Source: Leguminivora glycinivorella (Eukaryota > Arthropoda > Insecta > Lepidoptera > Tortricidae). Taken from it: a stretch of DNA of 64,000 nucleotides. Below the pieces are notes generated by a model. That model saw only the letters and a program-made list of their open reading frames with translations. It did no database searches and was not told the origin of the DNA. Numbering within the stretch: the stretch's first letter is position 1; every line of letters starts with the position of its first letter. Made by a program: the position numbers and the translations under genes. The stretch covers positions 2,869,501 through 2,933,500 of the forward strand of contig NC_062988.1 of NCBI RefSeq assembly GCF_023078275.1. The letters are read 5' to 3'. Positions 28,133 through 41,065 of this stretch are shown here, one piece after another.

Positions 28133-29545
28133 GTACTCCCCTCCCCAGAGAAAATTTTGACGCAGGCAAAATTTTGAGCTGGTCCCCAGCTCCAAACTAC
28201 AGGAAATATGGGTAATATAACAGCTACAACTCGAAATCTATAATCGATAACAAAAAAACCATCCAAATCGAACCCACGCACTAAACCAGATAAGAATAGC
28301 CCCTTTTTTTTTTAGGTAAATTACTACATTACGTCGCATCGTCTATATTTCTTGGCGGCACAGCGAGCTATACCAGACAGCGGGCTGTACGTCCAAGCGA
28401 TATAACGGAAGACGGCTTATAGCTAAATGAAATTTCCCTAACAAATATCGGTGACAGCTAAGAATACAAAGAACAGACAATAACACCAGAACAACGAAGC
28501 GTATATACCGGCTGCGTCTATGTACGACACAAGACGGAACGTTTCGACACAACATTAGACATAAGTACAAGGGTTGACTGTACAGACCACGTCTCAGGCG
28601 ACGCAAGTCTGTCGGTCCGACAACACAAAAGAACGCCAACGTTCACGCATATGATTTAAGTCATATCGCAAAGCGTCAACAAGGGTACAACACTGCTATT
28701 AAGAATTCCCCGTTTAAATCCGCAAGAATCCGACCAGCCAGTGAAGCTGGAATGCTGGTTTAAAACGCCAGCACCCAGAAAACTACGTGAAGAGAACTTT
28801 TAAATCGTCCACTCACCACCAAACATCGAAAAGGCCTACCTACATAAATATTTGTACTAAATTTACAACATCAAACTACAATATCGTTAAGGTAGGAAGA
28901 ATAAAATAGGTAATTTAGAAAAACAAGACACCAATTCTTACGACTGGCTGTAGGTACTCTAACAACTATTATCATTAGGTAAGAACTATGAACAATTAAA
29001 ATTAACCACCTTCTAGAAAAAGAGTATGTAGTCTAGTTAAATACAATGTAAAATAAAGTTAACATGCTAATCACACCTTTCACATCAAAATGTAAAAAAA
29101 AATCCTCATTTACGAATTACAAAATGCAGTAGGTACCAAGCGTGTGGTACTATTTAGAATTAAATACAAGCATAACTTCTTACTTTTCACTAAAATAAAG
29201 AGACAAAATGGTTTTGTAGGTAGATATAGTACTGTTGGCAATGAATAAAAATAACCAGATTTGGTACCCACCAACTAACAACAGGTAATAATTATCTATA
29301 TGGTACTATACATTTAACACACAAAGAAAGTATGGAACGAAAGTAAATACGGAAAACTTTCCTTTATTTTTAGTAAGGAATTTGTTATTTAATGTTTTAA
29401 AGTAATGTTTAAGATTGATTTTGCCAACAATCATAGGTAGATATGTAAATAATCTCCAATACTATGTTTAAGAAAATTAATAAATAGGTAAGCAACTAAC
29501 GGTCTTCCAGTCTGAACTCTCTAAAGCCACACGTAGGGCTGCCAC
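28133..29545 (-). other. Internal region of the LTR element
   Basis: Bounded by the PPT (28133-28150) and PBS (29527-29544) on the minus strand. It holds only short open frames, the longest about 98 codons at 28343-28639, with no zinc knuckle and no polymerase motif. Confidence 0.6.
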
Positions 29546-30751
29546 TGTTACAATTTTGGGGATTACCTAAGGGTAAATAAAGTAAACTAAGTATTTATAT
29601 AGAAAATAACTTTTTAATTAACTTTCTTTCTGAAAACAATTTCGAACGTAATAATACACTACTTAGTAACGCCTAACTGGTAGGCAATGAAACTACCCTT
29701 ATTATAAATTATATCGCTAGCTCAGTCTATTTACTTAAAAAAAAAACAAATACCTAAAATTTAGAGCATAGGGGTGAGTCAGTAGTTCTGGTACTGGAAG
29801 ACCGGGTAAAAGGTAAATTATTAATTAAAAAATTAATTTATGTTGGGCGCCTTTTTTAAAAAATAAACGAGGAACGCTCTGACCTTGGGGGACGTCTAAC
29901 CGAATTGAGGAGAGGTGGCCGCTGCAGCCACGGAATGGGAGCTCTTCCATACCGATCGCCACAGCCTCCTGTCCACCGGTCCAGGCTCGGGAAGCATCAG
30001 CTCTGCTCTGTCTTCGAACGTTAACCTCCAAATCTGAGGACCCTGAAATAGGTTGAAAAAAAAGACAATAACCCTGAGGCTTTCACCAACCCGTGGCGAG
30101 GGTTAAAATATTACTCGAACGAATGTGAAACGTACCCATTCCAGAAAAGAAGCCGGCTTGTAGTTCCGTGCATTCATGTCAATGGAAGGGGTCCTCAGTA
30201 ATTTTATAAAAATAAAATCATCTGAAAATAATGGACACAAGAATTAGCACTGAACGTAACACAACAAACTGTATTCGAAGATGGAAGAAAATACTTACGA
30301 TTATGCGATTAATTCGCGATTTAAAATTAGAATGTGGCTCATTGACCTTGAAGAATTTTGAAAACCACCCGTCTACATCCTTTCCAATATGCAAAGTGTC
30401 GGCTGACAGCTCGGCCCACAGATACGTGACGAGATGCATTCGCCTATAGACAACAACTTTAACTTCTGTCTTAAAGAGGGTAATAAAATATTTCCAAAAA
30501 GGAACGAAAACTAACAATACAATAATAAATTGAGTTTTATTTTTAATAAATGAAAATTCAAAAGGGATTTTGGAAGGAAATAAATTAACGACGATCGACA
30601 CGCCATCTTTTGTCATTCTAGCTAACAGCAAACTGGGTTATCAATACAATCCTGCCGATAGATGGCTCTGCCTGTACGAAACCAATAGTTACTTGAGTAT
30701 AATATCAGCTAAATAAAATATACCTACGAGGTTTGAAAAAATATTGTTACA
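29546..30751 (-). repeat. LTR, 5' copy in element sense
   Basis: 1206 bases, near-identical to 26921-28132. In element sense this copy would carry the promoter. I did not identify a confident TATA box. Confidence 0.88.
30218..30631 (-). CDS. 137-codon open frame in 5' LTR (uncertain)
   Basis: Same protein as the frame at 27599-28012, with no residue change seen. In this copy it would lie at the start of the element transcript. Confidence 0.2.
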   Translation of the reverse strand: MLLARMTKDGVSIVVNLFPSKIPFEFSFIKNKTQFIIVLLVFVPFWKYFITLFKTEVKVVVYRRMHLVTYLWAELSADTLHIGKDVDGWFSKFFKVNEPHSNFKSRINRIIVSIFFHLRIQFVVLRSVLILVSIIFR

Positions 30752-31359
30752 GCGTGTATGCAAGAATATTTAGTAGTGACGGCAGGAAATTCATCAAATT
30801 ATACGCTAGACTACATGGCCCTAGTTTTATGAAATTAAAATGTTCTCATTCAGCGACTCTACGAAGATACTGGGATATCAAAGTGGTCGGCCACGACGTA
30901 GTGCTACGACCGTAGGTCAGCAGTGATTATAAAAAATAAGTAAATTAAAGTCTCACGGGACTGTAGCTCAGGTTTAGACCCGTACCAAAAGATGTCAGTT
31001 GTCCGTATTGTAACTTATATCCCGTTTTTTATATCCGATACGTTGAGAAACTTATAGTGTCAAATAATGTGATTCTTCACGAGTTTTACCTTCGTCGTTA
31101 ACTCGTTTTTTTTAAGAACCATTGGATCACAAACACATTTCTTCAAATGTAACACCTATTGTCCTTTTCAAAGTATGAAGTAAAAGTTGGTTAATGTAGT
31201 TACTATATTGTTTGAAAAACTTTATGAAATTGAAAAATCTCTTACCAAAAAATCACATGTACTTGGAAACCAGATTCTGCTTTAAACAAACACACAACCA
31301 ATTTCACAGCGCGTTAATTCGCCATACTTGCCCTCATTACGCTCTGCTGTCACACTTCA

Positions 31360-31500
31360 TTAGTTGTTGCGATTGAGATGTGCGCGGGATTACCGACGCG
31401 TGCCGCCGCGTGCTGGCGCGTGCGCACGGACGCGGCCGGAGCGGGGGGAGTTGTTAATTATGTTGGCTGGACTTGACGGACAGAGATAAATAGTCAGCGT
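31360..31500 (+). promoter_or_regulatory. CpG-rich island, possible promoter
   Basis: A short GC-rich tract (GTGCCGCCGCGTGCTGGCGC, then GGACGCGGCCGGAGCGGGG) in AT-rich surroundings, followed by an initiator-like GTCAGCGTTTGAG at 31493. No TATA box. Could be a promoter or a non-genic CpG cluster. Confidence 0.28.
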
Positions 31501-31692
31501 TTGAGTTTGTTGTAAACATGTGCTAAATCATGGAAAAATCGATGTGTTCGGGTCATTAAGAAAAGATGAAAATTTCAAGTAATGCGAAATTGTACGCACG
31601 AATTCGCCGTGCGAAAGTCTGAGGAAAACGACGGAAAGCTATTTTTGAAAAAGTAATTAACGGCTAGTAATTTTAAAACTAGTAACAACTCG

Positions 31693-31791
31693 ATGTCGAT
31701 TCTGTTAGTAGAATTGAAATCGCCAGTAGTGGAAATATTATTGAACGAATTTCACGAAATCGAATGGCCAAGATTCAAAAATCGGCCCCCT
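31693..31791 (+). CDS. Possible first coding exon (weak)
   Basis: An ATG opens MSILLVELKSPVVEILL and reaches a possible donor CCTG|GTACGA at 31791, about 200 bases after the CpG island. If unspliced it stops a few codons later. It abuts a family D repeat. No partner exon was found. Confidence 0.18.
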
Positions 31792-31806
31792 GGTACGAAT
31801 TAGGAA

Positions 31807-32224
31807 AGAGATTTTCCCCTCACTAGCTCGGAAACACGTGTTTCGTCCTCTAATACCAGCGGGTAAAAACGCATTTTATCCACTAGTGGGTAAAGTAATT
31901 TGACCTTGAATAAAATCAAATTAACTGCTTTAAAATTGATAAAAGTAGGTGAATTTAGTAATAAAGATCATTTACCACCTGTGGAACTACTGGAAGCAGT
32001 GATAAACGCATTTTTTGCGTTGTAGTTTCCTCGCTATAGTGAAGGGAAAAGTTTTGTGTTACACTCGGGTGCAAATGTATTTTACTTCTCGTGTGTTAAA
32101 AAACTCGAAGTTCAGGATTCTATTCTCGAACACTCGCTTCGCTCGTGGTTCAACTATAGAATCCTTTCACTTGACACACTCGGCGTTAAAATACAACTTT
32201 GCCCCCTTGTATAACAAATAACTA
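31807..32224 (+). repeat. Dispersed element, family D, copy 2
   Basis: Starts TTTTCCCCTCACTAGCTCGG and ends TTGTATAACAAATAACTA, colinear with the 20945 copy and with a few percent difference by eye. Confidence 0.65.
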
Positions 32225-32452
32225 TTAGCATAAGCCGACATTTTGTATGTAGCTAGAACAGAAGTGGTCGAAAACACTTTACCTTACTAATTACAAATTA
32301 CAACACGATATAAAACACGTTTAACTTGAGCACGGTTTTTCCTGCACTAGCCGCGGTCATAAAAACGACAAAACTTGATTAAAAATTTTCAAAACTAAAC
32401 TTACAAAGTTTTATGCAGATAAGTTACTCTATAAAGTTAAAAAAAAGACTAA

Positions 32453-32624
32453 TAACCACAAAATCAAAATTTTGAAAAACCCCCGACCGCGACCTAGTGG
32501 ACCGATTTTCATGAAACATGGCTAAGAACACTCCCGACTAACACAGCTTTCAAATAAAAAAAACTAAATCGAAATCGGTTCATCCGTTCGGGAGCTACGA
32601 TGCCACAGACATACACACACACAC

Positions 32625-32671
<47 letters not shown>

Positions 32672-32719
32672 CGTCAAACTTATAACACCCCGTCGTTTTT
32701 GCGTCGGGGGTTAAAAAGT
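32453..32719 (-). mobile_element. MITE with (GTCY)n microsatellite
   Basis: AACCACAAAATCAAAATTTT at left, CATGAAACATGGCTAAGAAC, an ACAG/ACAC array (32612-32670) and CGTCGTTTTTGCGTCGGGGG at right. Opposite orientation to the 2578 copy. Confidence 0.65.
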
Positions 32720-32769
32720 ATTCTTACATCACTGAATGTGTTAAAATCATATGCTTAAAATATCTTGAT

Positions 32770-32895
32770 TTCACAGGACGGATTAACGTGATTTTATGTG
32801 GAGATAGCTGGAGGAATGGAGAGTGACATAGACTACTTTATGTCTCTTTCTAATCTCCCATCTCCCTAAAATGAAGGGTTAATTTTTGTATAGAA
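32770..32895 (+). mobile_element. Helitron-like element, partial
   Basis: CGGATTAACGTGATTTTATG and GGAGATAGCTGGAGGAATGG, then the longer central part (TCCCTAAAATGAAGGGTT). Both ends are lost. Confidence 0.4.
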
Positions 32896-33033
32896 CATTC
32901 CGCAATTTTCGACTACCAACTGGTCCTAGAATCGAACTCAATAAATCCGTCGATATGTATATCCACTCCTGATTATCCGATATGATAATTCAATCACTAC
33001 CAACTGGTAAATAACTATTTGAGATAGCAATCA

Positions 33034-33483
33034 ATGCTGTTTAGCAATAATGCATTGCGGCTCCATCAAAATTCGACAAATGGAAATTCAGTAGTTCTGG
33101 GTCTTATTTTTTCCAATGATAGCAAAAAACTGGATATGCCATTTTATTTATTTCATTCTTCAAAATCTCGCAGAACTCAAGATTTGATTTTTTGTTATGA
33201 CAGTTATGGTTTTGATCAGTTGTCAAAATTCTGGGCCAAAATGCAAGTGACATATCAAAACTATGAAAATAAAATAGGTGTAGAATCCCTGCAGTGTCAC
33301 ATCCAGGGCCCGAAGGCTGAAGACATTGAAGAACTGGATACTTGTAGTCAAATTAGTAATTTAGTACGTAATAAAACCTATGGTCCGTGTAATGTGATAT
33401 ACAGAGATTGCAGAGTCCGTGGAACAGAGGATAGGGAGAGGATATCTTTGACTAAGGTTCGTTTTATAATAACCCTGAAATGA
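33034..33483 (+). other. 149-codon open frame, unrecognised
   Basis: One of the longest open frames downstream of the gene (starts MLFSNNALRLHQ, includes CHIQGPKAEDIEELDTC). No domain or splice context recognised. The tail motif CATCCAGGGCCCGAAGGC recurs in modified form at 33613-33640, so it may be a repeat unit. Confidence 0.15.
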
Positions 33484-34790
33484 GAAAAAATATCCAAGAA
33501 TCGTGCGCATATCCAGGCATCCTAGCAAATAAATTTCTTATTCTTATTCTTATATTCATCTTGACATCCACTTCCAAACATCCATGACACATCTAGAGAT
33601 CTGGTTTGCCATATCCAGGGCGCCCGCGGGCTAAAGACAATGTGGAACTAGTTGTAATCAGGTTAGCGCGCAATTTGCGTGTGCGCTGGTGCGGCGTAAT
33701 CCGCCGTTCGTTCTGTTCTACAATTGATTTTTATTCGCCAGTCTGCAGGCGATTGCATTGTGGGGGACTGCGCAAAATATTGTTCTGTTCTGTACACAAT
33801 TTTGTTAGATTTTGTGAAATATATATTTTTTTGCTGTATTATCTGACTATAGCTCATTGACCTCAATGAGCATATTTTATGCCACGGTATGTCGCTAAAA
33901 TCTTTTCTTCCAGTGTACGAGTATGTGACAAAATAGACCATTGAGTGTTAAATTTAATCATCCACCTACTTGGTCAGTCTTGGACCAAAAGTACCGTAGA
34001 GACTTAAGTTTTTCGTGTCAGTGGCAAACAAACATACGGCCCGCTTGATTATATGTTCTATTTTTTTTAAATCTGCATTATTCTGCATAGGTAATCTATA
34101 AATATTCAAAATAATCCACTTTTTTGCCCTCACTGCACCATTCTAGTATCTACTACTAGTAGCACAGATTTTGCACTGACAAATTATTACAAAGAGCTCC
34201 ATATTCGGAAAGCACTTGGATGAAACATTTTGGTTTGTGCGATTCCCTATATGTATTATTAATTTAGATCGACTTATCGTTCCCATCTTTCGGCTCAAAG
34301 ATTTTCATACTTACACAATCAACTAATCATAATATTATAATTAAGTTATGATCAATAATCCCAAATAAAATTTATTATAAGTCAAGTTAAGGGTCTCGAT
34401 GCAGGGGATTATAATTAAGGGCCCCTCGGTGCAATGCTCGGGGTAATTTGATTTTTATTTTGATCTCGTTTGGCTGCCCCGGGCTAAGCAATTGTCATTT
34501 CATTTGTACATGTTTTGTGTAATATAGATGTATAATTTTATATAATAATGAGGTCATATAAATTAAGATCTATGTCTGTCAACCGGGTGATTTTGCTTTG
34601 ATATATCGGTTAGAATTTGATGAAAAAATGTTAACATGTTCATTTAGTTACCTATGTTAAGTAGGTGTCGGTCGATGCCGGTTGTTGTTATTATGTTATC
34701 AGCACTGTCAAGAGGGCACTGTTAATGTCATGTGGCGACAGTTCAAAATACTATGAAAAATTTGGTTCTCTTGAAATTCCGCAGCATGGC

Positions 34791-34974
34791 GCATCCATAC
34801 TAATATTATAAATGGGAAAGTGTGTGTGTCTGTTTGTTTGTCCGTCTTTCACGGCAAAACGGAGCAACAAGTTGACGTGATTTTTTAAGTGGAGATAGTT
34901 GAAGGGATGGAGAGTAACATAGGCTACTTTTTGTCTCTTTCTAACGCGAGCAAAGCCGCGGACAAACGCTAGTA
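34791..34974 (+). mobile_element. Helitron-like non-autonomous element
   Basis: A|TCCATACTAATATTATAAA at left and GCGAGCAAAGCCGCGG with ACGCTAG|T at right. Complete short form. Confidence 0.65.
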
Positions 34975-35671
34975 GTTATATATATGTCTGGTCAGGCTTT
35001 ACTAATTTGAATACTTTCATAGTTCTTTCATGTTTTCGGCATTTAGTCCCTTTGAAATTTTTAAAGGAGGAGTGGCATTACACTTTTGTAAATAATTTGT
35101 ATAGTTTCTGGGGTAAGTTATACCTTTCAAGCTCCGAAATAACCAAGAAATAACATATCTAAGCTCACAAACAACAATTATGTATAATCAGAACGAATAT
35201 ATCCCTGCCTCTGCTCAGTTTTCGCGGCAAAAGTTTGACTGTGGAACTATCTTCTTCTCACCAAGAACATCAAACTGCTATAAAAATTCCAAAACTTTTT
35301 CGCGATAAAGATCGTACCTAGCTTAGGAGGACATTTTTATGTCCAATAACTACAGATCGCCCCTCGGCCAACGCCGTCAAGAATACAAAACCCTTCTTCA
35401 AATCTTTTTACACCCTCCAAGTGTTAAACTCGCTCCTCAACTCTAATAGATTCAGCCATCAATCTCAACTTTCCCACTTATACGGAAAACCAAGGGGTTT
35501 AATAAATTCGTTTTGCAAAAACCTTTGTCGGGCGCCGAATGTCACGACAGAACCCTTCCGTGGCAGACTCATTGGGAATTCAGCGGAGGCTCTGCTACGT
35601 ACTGTGTTGGTAAAACGACAGTTTTCAGTACCTACCTATACATATCAAGGGTTGCGGGTCTCAAGTCTCAA

Positions 35672-35885
35672 TCCAAACTTATATTATAAATGGGAAAGTA
35701 TGTGTGTCTGTTTGTTTGTCCGTCTTTCACGGCAAAACGGAGCGACGGATTGACGTGATTTTTGAAGTGGAGACAGTTGGAGGGATAGAAAGTGACACAG
35801 GCTAGCTTTTGTCTCTTTTTAACCCACTCACTTCCCTAAAATGGGGGGTGGAAGTGTGTATGGCGCATTTCGCGATTTGCGAGTG
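35672..35885 (+). mobile_element. Helitron-like element, 3' end missing
   Basis: TCCAAACTTATATTATAAA start, CTTTCACGGCAAAACGGAGC, then the long central part (TCCCTAAAATGGGGGGTGG). The CTAG end is absent. An isolated 3' end (CGAGCGAAACCGCGGGC, AAAAGCTA) is at 36183-36207. Confidence 0.5.
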
Positions 35886-36796
35886 TTTGCGCCTTAATTC
35901 AAAACCTTTAACATATTACGTCCTCCTTGTCGGGTGTTGTCGACAAGGAGTTGATATAAAGAAATGAAGTGACAGTAAGTCAGTGTCACGAAAGAAAAGA
36001 AAAATGCATTATCGTATAATTAATGTGTTGCGAAGATTAATTCATTTATATAATTAAAGAGGATCCTTAAACTAAATAAAATACATTCAAATAAACAACC
36101 TAAGTACCTATATCATTGAGGACACTCACCAAGGAGGGAACCAGCGACCTAAATATTTGGTAAGTTATTCCGCAGCCCCAGCGAGCGAAACCGCGGGCAA
36201 AAGCTATATTTAACTCCTCGTATGCGGCCTGCCAATTTTCATCATTTAAAAAAGACCTTGACATTTAAAACAATTGATTAAAATTCCCATGCACCCGGAC
36301 CAGGAGGGCGATTTTTGAATCTCGCATACGGGATTTTGTCACTAAAATACCGGTTGAAAACGGTGACTTGCCTATTATTTTCAGTGACAATTTTCTGAAT
36401 TCGGACGCGTGAGACTCAAAAATCGGCCCGCTGTATCTAAGCATACGAGGGGTTAAGTCACACCGTATGACTGAACCTCGTATCAAACATCAATGCTTAT
36501 CTTATTATACGATACGAGTTTGAGTTGTAAAAACGCGCGCCTAACATATCGTCACTACTTTGAAAATATCTCGTATCTCGCACTGCTCCTCAAAGACAAA
36601 ACGTAGTAAGTCTATATGCATTCCATACATACTTAATACATTTTTATCTTCATTTACAGAAGATAAAGTTTTTTTCAAAGTATTGCCGATATACGAGGTT
36701 GAGTCACACAGCCAGCGATATGGTGTTTTTTTGTAAGACATTTCTTGCCAGGTCGAAGCTTTGAAGAGCCACTGAAAAATATCGTAAATCGTATCA

Positions 36797-36967
36797 TCCA
36801 TACTAATCCATACTATAAAAGGGAAAGTGAGTGTGTCTGTTTGTTTGTCCGTCTTTCACGGCAAAACGGAGTGACGAATTGACTGATTATATTTGAAGGG
36901 ATCGAGAGTTACATAGGCTACTTTTCGTCTCTTTCTAACGCGAGCGAAGCCGCGGGTAAAAGCTAGT
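36797..36967 (+). mobile_element. Helitron-like non-autonomous element
   Basis: TCCATACTAATCCATACT start (tandem start motif), CTTTCACGGCAAAACGGAG, CGCGAGCGAAGCCGCGGG hairpin and AAAAGCTAG|T end. Confidence 0.6.
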
Positions 36968-38110
36968 ATTTACATAAACGCAGAGTAACCGCGCAGTGCG
37001 TAGCTTTCTTAAATTTGCATAGCACGCCCCAAGGAAGCCGGAGATTTTAAACTTAGTAAATTTACTAAATCTAGGCTGGAACTGATTCGACTAGCCCAGA
37101 CGCTATCAAAGTCTAGATGTCACAGAACTGACACTATTATGTAGGTACCATAACAACGAGTACTTACAATTTTAATTGAGGTTATGTACCTACCCTTATT
37201 ATTTGACACTACTTTTTAAAATATGTCTTTCATTACTGGTTTAAAACAAAGTTCCCTATCAGTATCCGCGTGCGTGCCTGTATATGTTCGCAATAAACTT
37301 AAAAGTACTAAATGGATTTTCATGATGGGATATACAATTAACTTATGATATGAAGCTAAATTGGATCAACATATACTTATCGAGCCGGACTTGTGGTATT
37401 TTCAGTAACATTCTGACAACGTGAAAGTACATTTCTTCATTATTAGTTAGTGTGTCAATTCTCCATTACATGAAACTACAACATACAACTTGTAGTGAGA
37501 ACTACAAACGGGCCTCCCAAAATCCTAATTTGAAAAATAGTTTTTCAAAAAAAATTACTCCGATTACCAATGATTTCGAAATTCATAAGAAACCTTCTTG
37601 TCTACCCCACCTGTTCTGTGCGAGCAAGCATTTTAGCATTTACCTCAGTGTTTGCAGTTCAGGAGGCGCACAGCCTCACGATTCCGGTTCGTCTGTCGCA
37701 CCGCGAATCAGTCCTTATATTTATTTAGATTTATGTTTGAACTAGAGAACATCGGAGTATAACCGTATAACTATTTAGCTTTTTATTTATTTTTATGAAA
37801 ACATAATTATTTCAATGACATTTCAGATAAATCCAATGCGTCATGAACCTTAAATTAAAAAAAACAGTAAATAAGAACATGAAATAAAAAAAAACAATAA
37901 AATTTAACAATTTTGATTTGGGCGATGACGTAACAGCGTGGCTCCGTTGCGTCGTTTGCCCCGGTGTAGGATTCGGCAGGTTGCCCCGGAACCGCCGAAA
38001 AACCACACCTTTCGGCAAGAAGTCTGATGCGCACGCTATACTTGTATGAAGTATTTAAAACTGTAAAAGGCAACTAGTCAGGCAAATAATATAAAGTGTA
38101 TATTCCGTGG
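36968..38110. other. No gene seen
   Basis: Ordinary AT-rich sequence. Short open frames near 37452-37745 and 37812-38073 have no recognisable motifs. Confidence 0.4.
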
Positions 38111-38134
38111 CGCCTATGCAACGCTAGATTTGTG

Positions 38135-38725
38135 TCGTTTAATTTCAAACTTGGGTAAATCTTAAGATTATATTATATTTTTTATTTTTTTATATATTCA
38201 ACCTTAAAGCAGAATGGATTTACCCAAGTTTGAAGTTAAGCCAGGGGCGGCTCACTCCGCGATTCTATCGCCGCGCTACAAGTACATGCCGGCGGCCGCG
38301 AGTTCGCGGCCCATTTAGTGGTGACCACCTTCGCGCGGCGCAATAGAATTCAATGTCGGCTGCTCGCGTGCGGTCAATTTGTTAATGTAGGTAAGAATTT
38401 ATAATGGCGACGTTTTGTGAACATCAAAGGAGTGAGCTTTCTGTACTTGTCACTTAACCACAGAATATACACCGTGTTTCCGGTATCACTCAAAACCTCA
38501 GACACCCCAACTGATTTTTATTTTTTTAAACGTATCTAGAATATTCATTTTTTAATTTAATGATTATTATTTTTTTGAATTGAATATTTAATTTTCTGTG
38601 CAGCTCTACTCGACTTTTAACGATATAGCTCAATCGATTCTACTCTCGATTCTGAACAAACGGTTTTCAGGTTTTTAGTGTTAAGTGAAACACGGTGTAT
38701 AATATTCTGTGGTTAAGCGACACAT
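38135..38725. mobile_element. Two inverted-repeat elements
   Basis: 38140-38243 has arms CAAACTTGGGTAAATCTTAA with an imperfect complement. 38446-38725 has ends TGTCACTTAACCACAGAATA and the complement with CACGGTGTATAATATTCTG. Between them is a GC-rich tract (GCCGGCGGCCGCGAGTTCGC). Confidence 0.5.
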
Positions 38726-40555
38726 TTTTGAGTTACTTGTAGTACTCGTAGTTAGCTGATGTAAAGTCGCTGAGCTCCAACCATGTAGAGCTCTTACATT
38801 AGATCCACATTTCAGTGTGTGTTATACATATTATATGGCACTTACGCCATGTAACTCAACTGTAAGTGAATACCAGAAATTAATATCAAAATAAAAATAT
38901 ATAGTTGTGTCCTGATCCTGATATATCTTAATAAATCTCGAGAGGAAGAAAAAGACAGAGCCTACCTGTTATACATAAATACGTCTGTAAAGTCTGTAAG
39001 TTTACCTATCATCATCCTCCTTACGTTATCCCGGCATTTACCTATAATATATCGAAGTTCAAATACCTAAATTCATTTGGAATCAGTGAGAGAATTAACC
39101 CCATTCCAAATGGGTTTTAGGGTTTACCCAAAGAAAGGCAACCGCAACAATGGCCAAATTAAAGATTAATATCATAGCTGCAGGCGTGAACCTTCTAACA
39201 ACCAATCCACAAAAGAACGAACGATGCACGTTCACAACGAAAAAATCAAATCCTATACCAAACCACTGGCTGTAAAATCTTTTGTTCGAATTTCAAATTT
39301 GGAGTCCCTATTCCGAAATTAAAAACGTTAGTCGAATCGAAATGGCGCCTTCCGCACGAGTGGCCGTGCAGAATGGAAACTTAACAACCGCGGTAAATAA
39401 CCACAAATCAACGTTCTAACCTAGCCCCGGGCGAGATTTAAATTCACGCGCGAATGTGGCTATTAGAATATTGTGCGTGTCCATTGCTGAAGTTTAGAAA
39501 TCCGCAATATCTAAAATCATTAAAATGCATCTACTTACTTATCATCTTCTATGAAACTAAACAGAACTAGACTAAAAATGAACAAATCTATTTCATTCAC
39601 TTATAAACACAATATGACTGTGATACAAGATGTGTAAAATGTTTGAACAGGTACGAATTAGATATGCTGCATATAGCAAATTTTGATTAAGTTAGACTAG
39701 AACGTTCAGTTCAGTGTCATGTTTGGCTATGGATTACTTATAGGAGCTAATGTAAAATTCTATTTAGTTTTTTAACCTTGAATTATGTATAACTCATTTT
39801 AACTAGGGACCTTAGTATTACGACGTTTTTCCGTTTGTCGTTCTTAATATATTATGTCTGTTTTCCTTCTAATTACCCTTATTTCTTTCCTTTACACAAG
39901 AAGAGTACCTACAATGACCTACGGATAATCATGGTACTTATTTACAATACGCTAATTTTACAATACCGTATCGGACCCGACAACGGACACCCACTCCTCA
40001 AATAACACACGACCGAAACATGCATTACGCTACACTGAATCAAAAAGACACAGGGACGGGATGACGTATTATTATTTTTAAATTCATACACGGTGGAATT
40101 TCCTCACAACTCACATGTGACTTTAAACCTTGTACTTATAGCTTTAAAGTCTTTGATTTTTAATGACGACTAATGACGTCATTGTTGCACTTGTCGTGGG
40201 TGTAAACGCGATCGGTGCGTTACTAATTGAGACTTTTCAGAACTAAAGGGTCCTATTACTGTAGGTTATTTAAGGTCCTTTTTATCCAAAGTTCCAATAG
40301 ACATTGTGATAGAATGATGCTTACTGTATTCGAAGCATAGGCCTTTTATGAATGGTACGCAATTTTTTTAAAACGTGTCGAGCCGTGACCGATTCGCGTC
40401 GAAATCGCTTTGTTAGCCTGAATAGGGATGCTATCAAATATTTTATGGGTTTTCAAATTTGCAATTTGCAATGATAAAGTATGTGGTGAGGGAAGGTATA
40501 ATGATGTAGGTAGCGGACATTACTTCATAATATTTCATTGTCCTCGTAATCTCTC
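38726..40555. other. No confident gene
   Basis: A possible minor exon at 39342-39392 (ATGGCGCCTTCC..., donor GCG|GTAAAT) is too short to trust. A CRE-type TGACGTCA is at 40174-40181. Otherwise AT-rich with short open frames. Confidence 0.3.
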
Positions 40556-41065
40556 TCTCTCTCTCTTCCAAGCTATGAATCCCACATGGTGGTGGGGTCA
40601 GCTTTCCTTGTCAACCGCTTCCACTTCGCCCTATCCTTGACGTCGTCTTCGGACACTCTGCACTCAGCCATATCTTTTAGCACTACGTCCCTCCATCTTG
40701 TCTTCGTTTTCCTCTGCCTCTCTTACCGGGGATAGAGAAACGTAGCGCTAAATTTCCAACGTAGTCTGGTGGTCTTCTCCCTACGTGCCCATACCATCGC
40801 AGCCTACTTTCCTGCATTTTGTCCGCGATGTCGCGTACGCCCAGGCTGCCTCGCACGTACTCGTTGCAGATCCTATCGAGCCTGGTGACGCCTCACATCT
40901 ATCTTAGCATCTTCATTTCGGCAACTTGAATAGTATGTACAATGCACATCCTTCTGCTTGACTGCCCACGTCTCGCTGCCGTACATCAGTACGGGCCGTA
41001 TTATTGTCTTGTAGACTAAGCCTTTCAGTTTGACCGGCATTCTTTTGTCACGTTTGTTCATTGTC
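40556..41065 (-). pseudogene. RTE-like LINE reverse transcriptase, C-terminal remnant
   Basis: The minus strand encodes KLKGLVYKTIIRPVLMYGSETWAV (split here as KLKGLVYKTIIRPV and LMYGSETWAV), the conserved block downstream of the RT core in RTE-type non-LTR elements. Downstream frames are broken, so it is a dead 3' fragment. A (CT)n run marks the low-coordinate edge. Confidence 0.7.

Larger units (their letters stand above)
26921..30751 (-). mobile_element. Non-autonomous LTR retrotransposon
   Basis: Seen: two direct repeats of about 1.2 kb (26921-28132 and 29546-30751), each starting TGTTACA and ending TGTTACA, flanked by the duplication GCGT (26917-26920 and 30752-30755). On the minus strand a PBS-like TGGCAGCCCTACGTGTGG begins one base inside the right LTR, and a polypurine run CTGGGGAGGGGAG abuts the left LTR. 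So the element reads leftwards. Only about 1.4 kb lies between the LTRs, with no gag, protease, RT or integrase motif. Known: a 4-bp duplication and such a PBS/PPT layout fit Gypsy-like LTR elements. Inferred: it moved with proteins supplied in trans, as LARD/TRIM-type elements do. About eight substitutions separate the LTRs by eye, suggesting a recent insertion. Confidence 0.85.

Noticed and set aside
35421..35753. 110-codon + strand frame
   Set aside because: Its 3' third runs into a Helitron-like element and no domain is visible.
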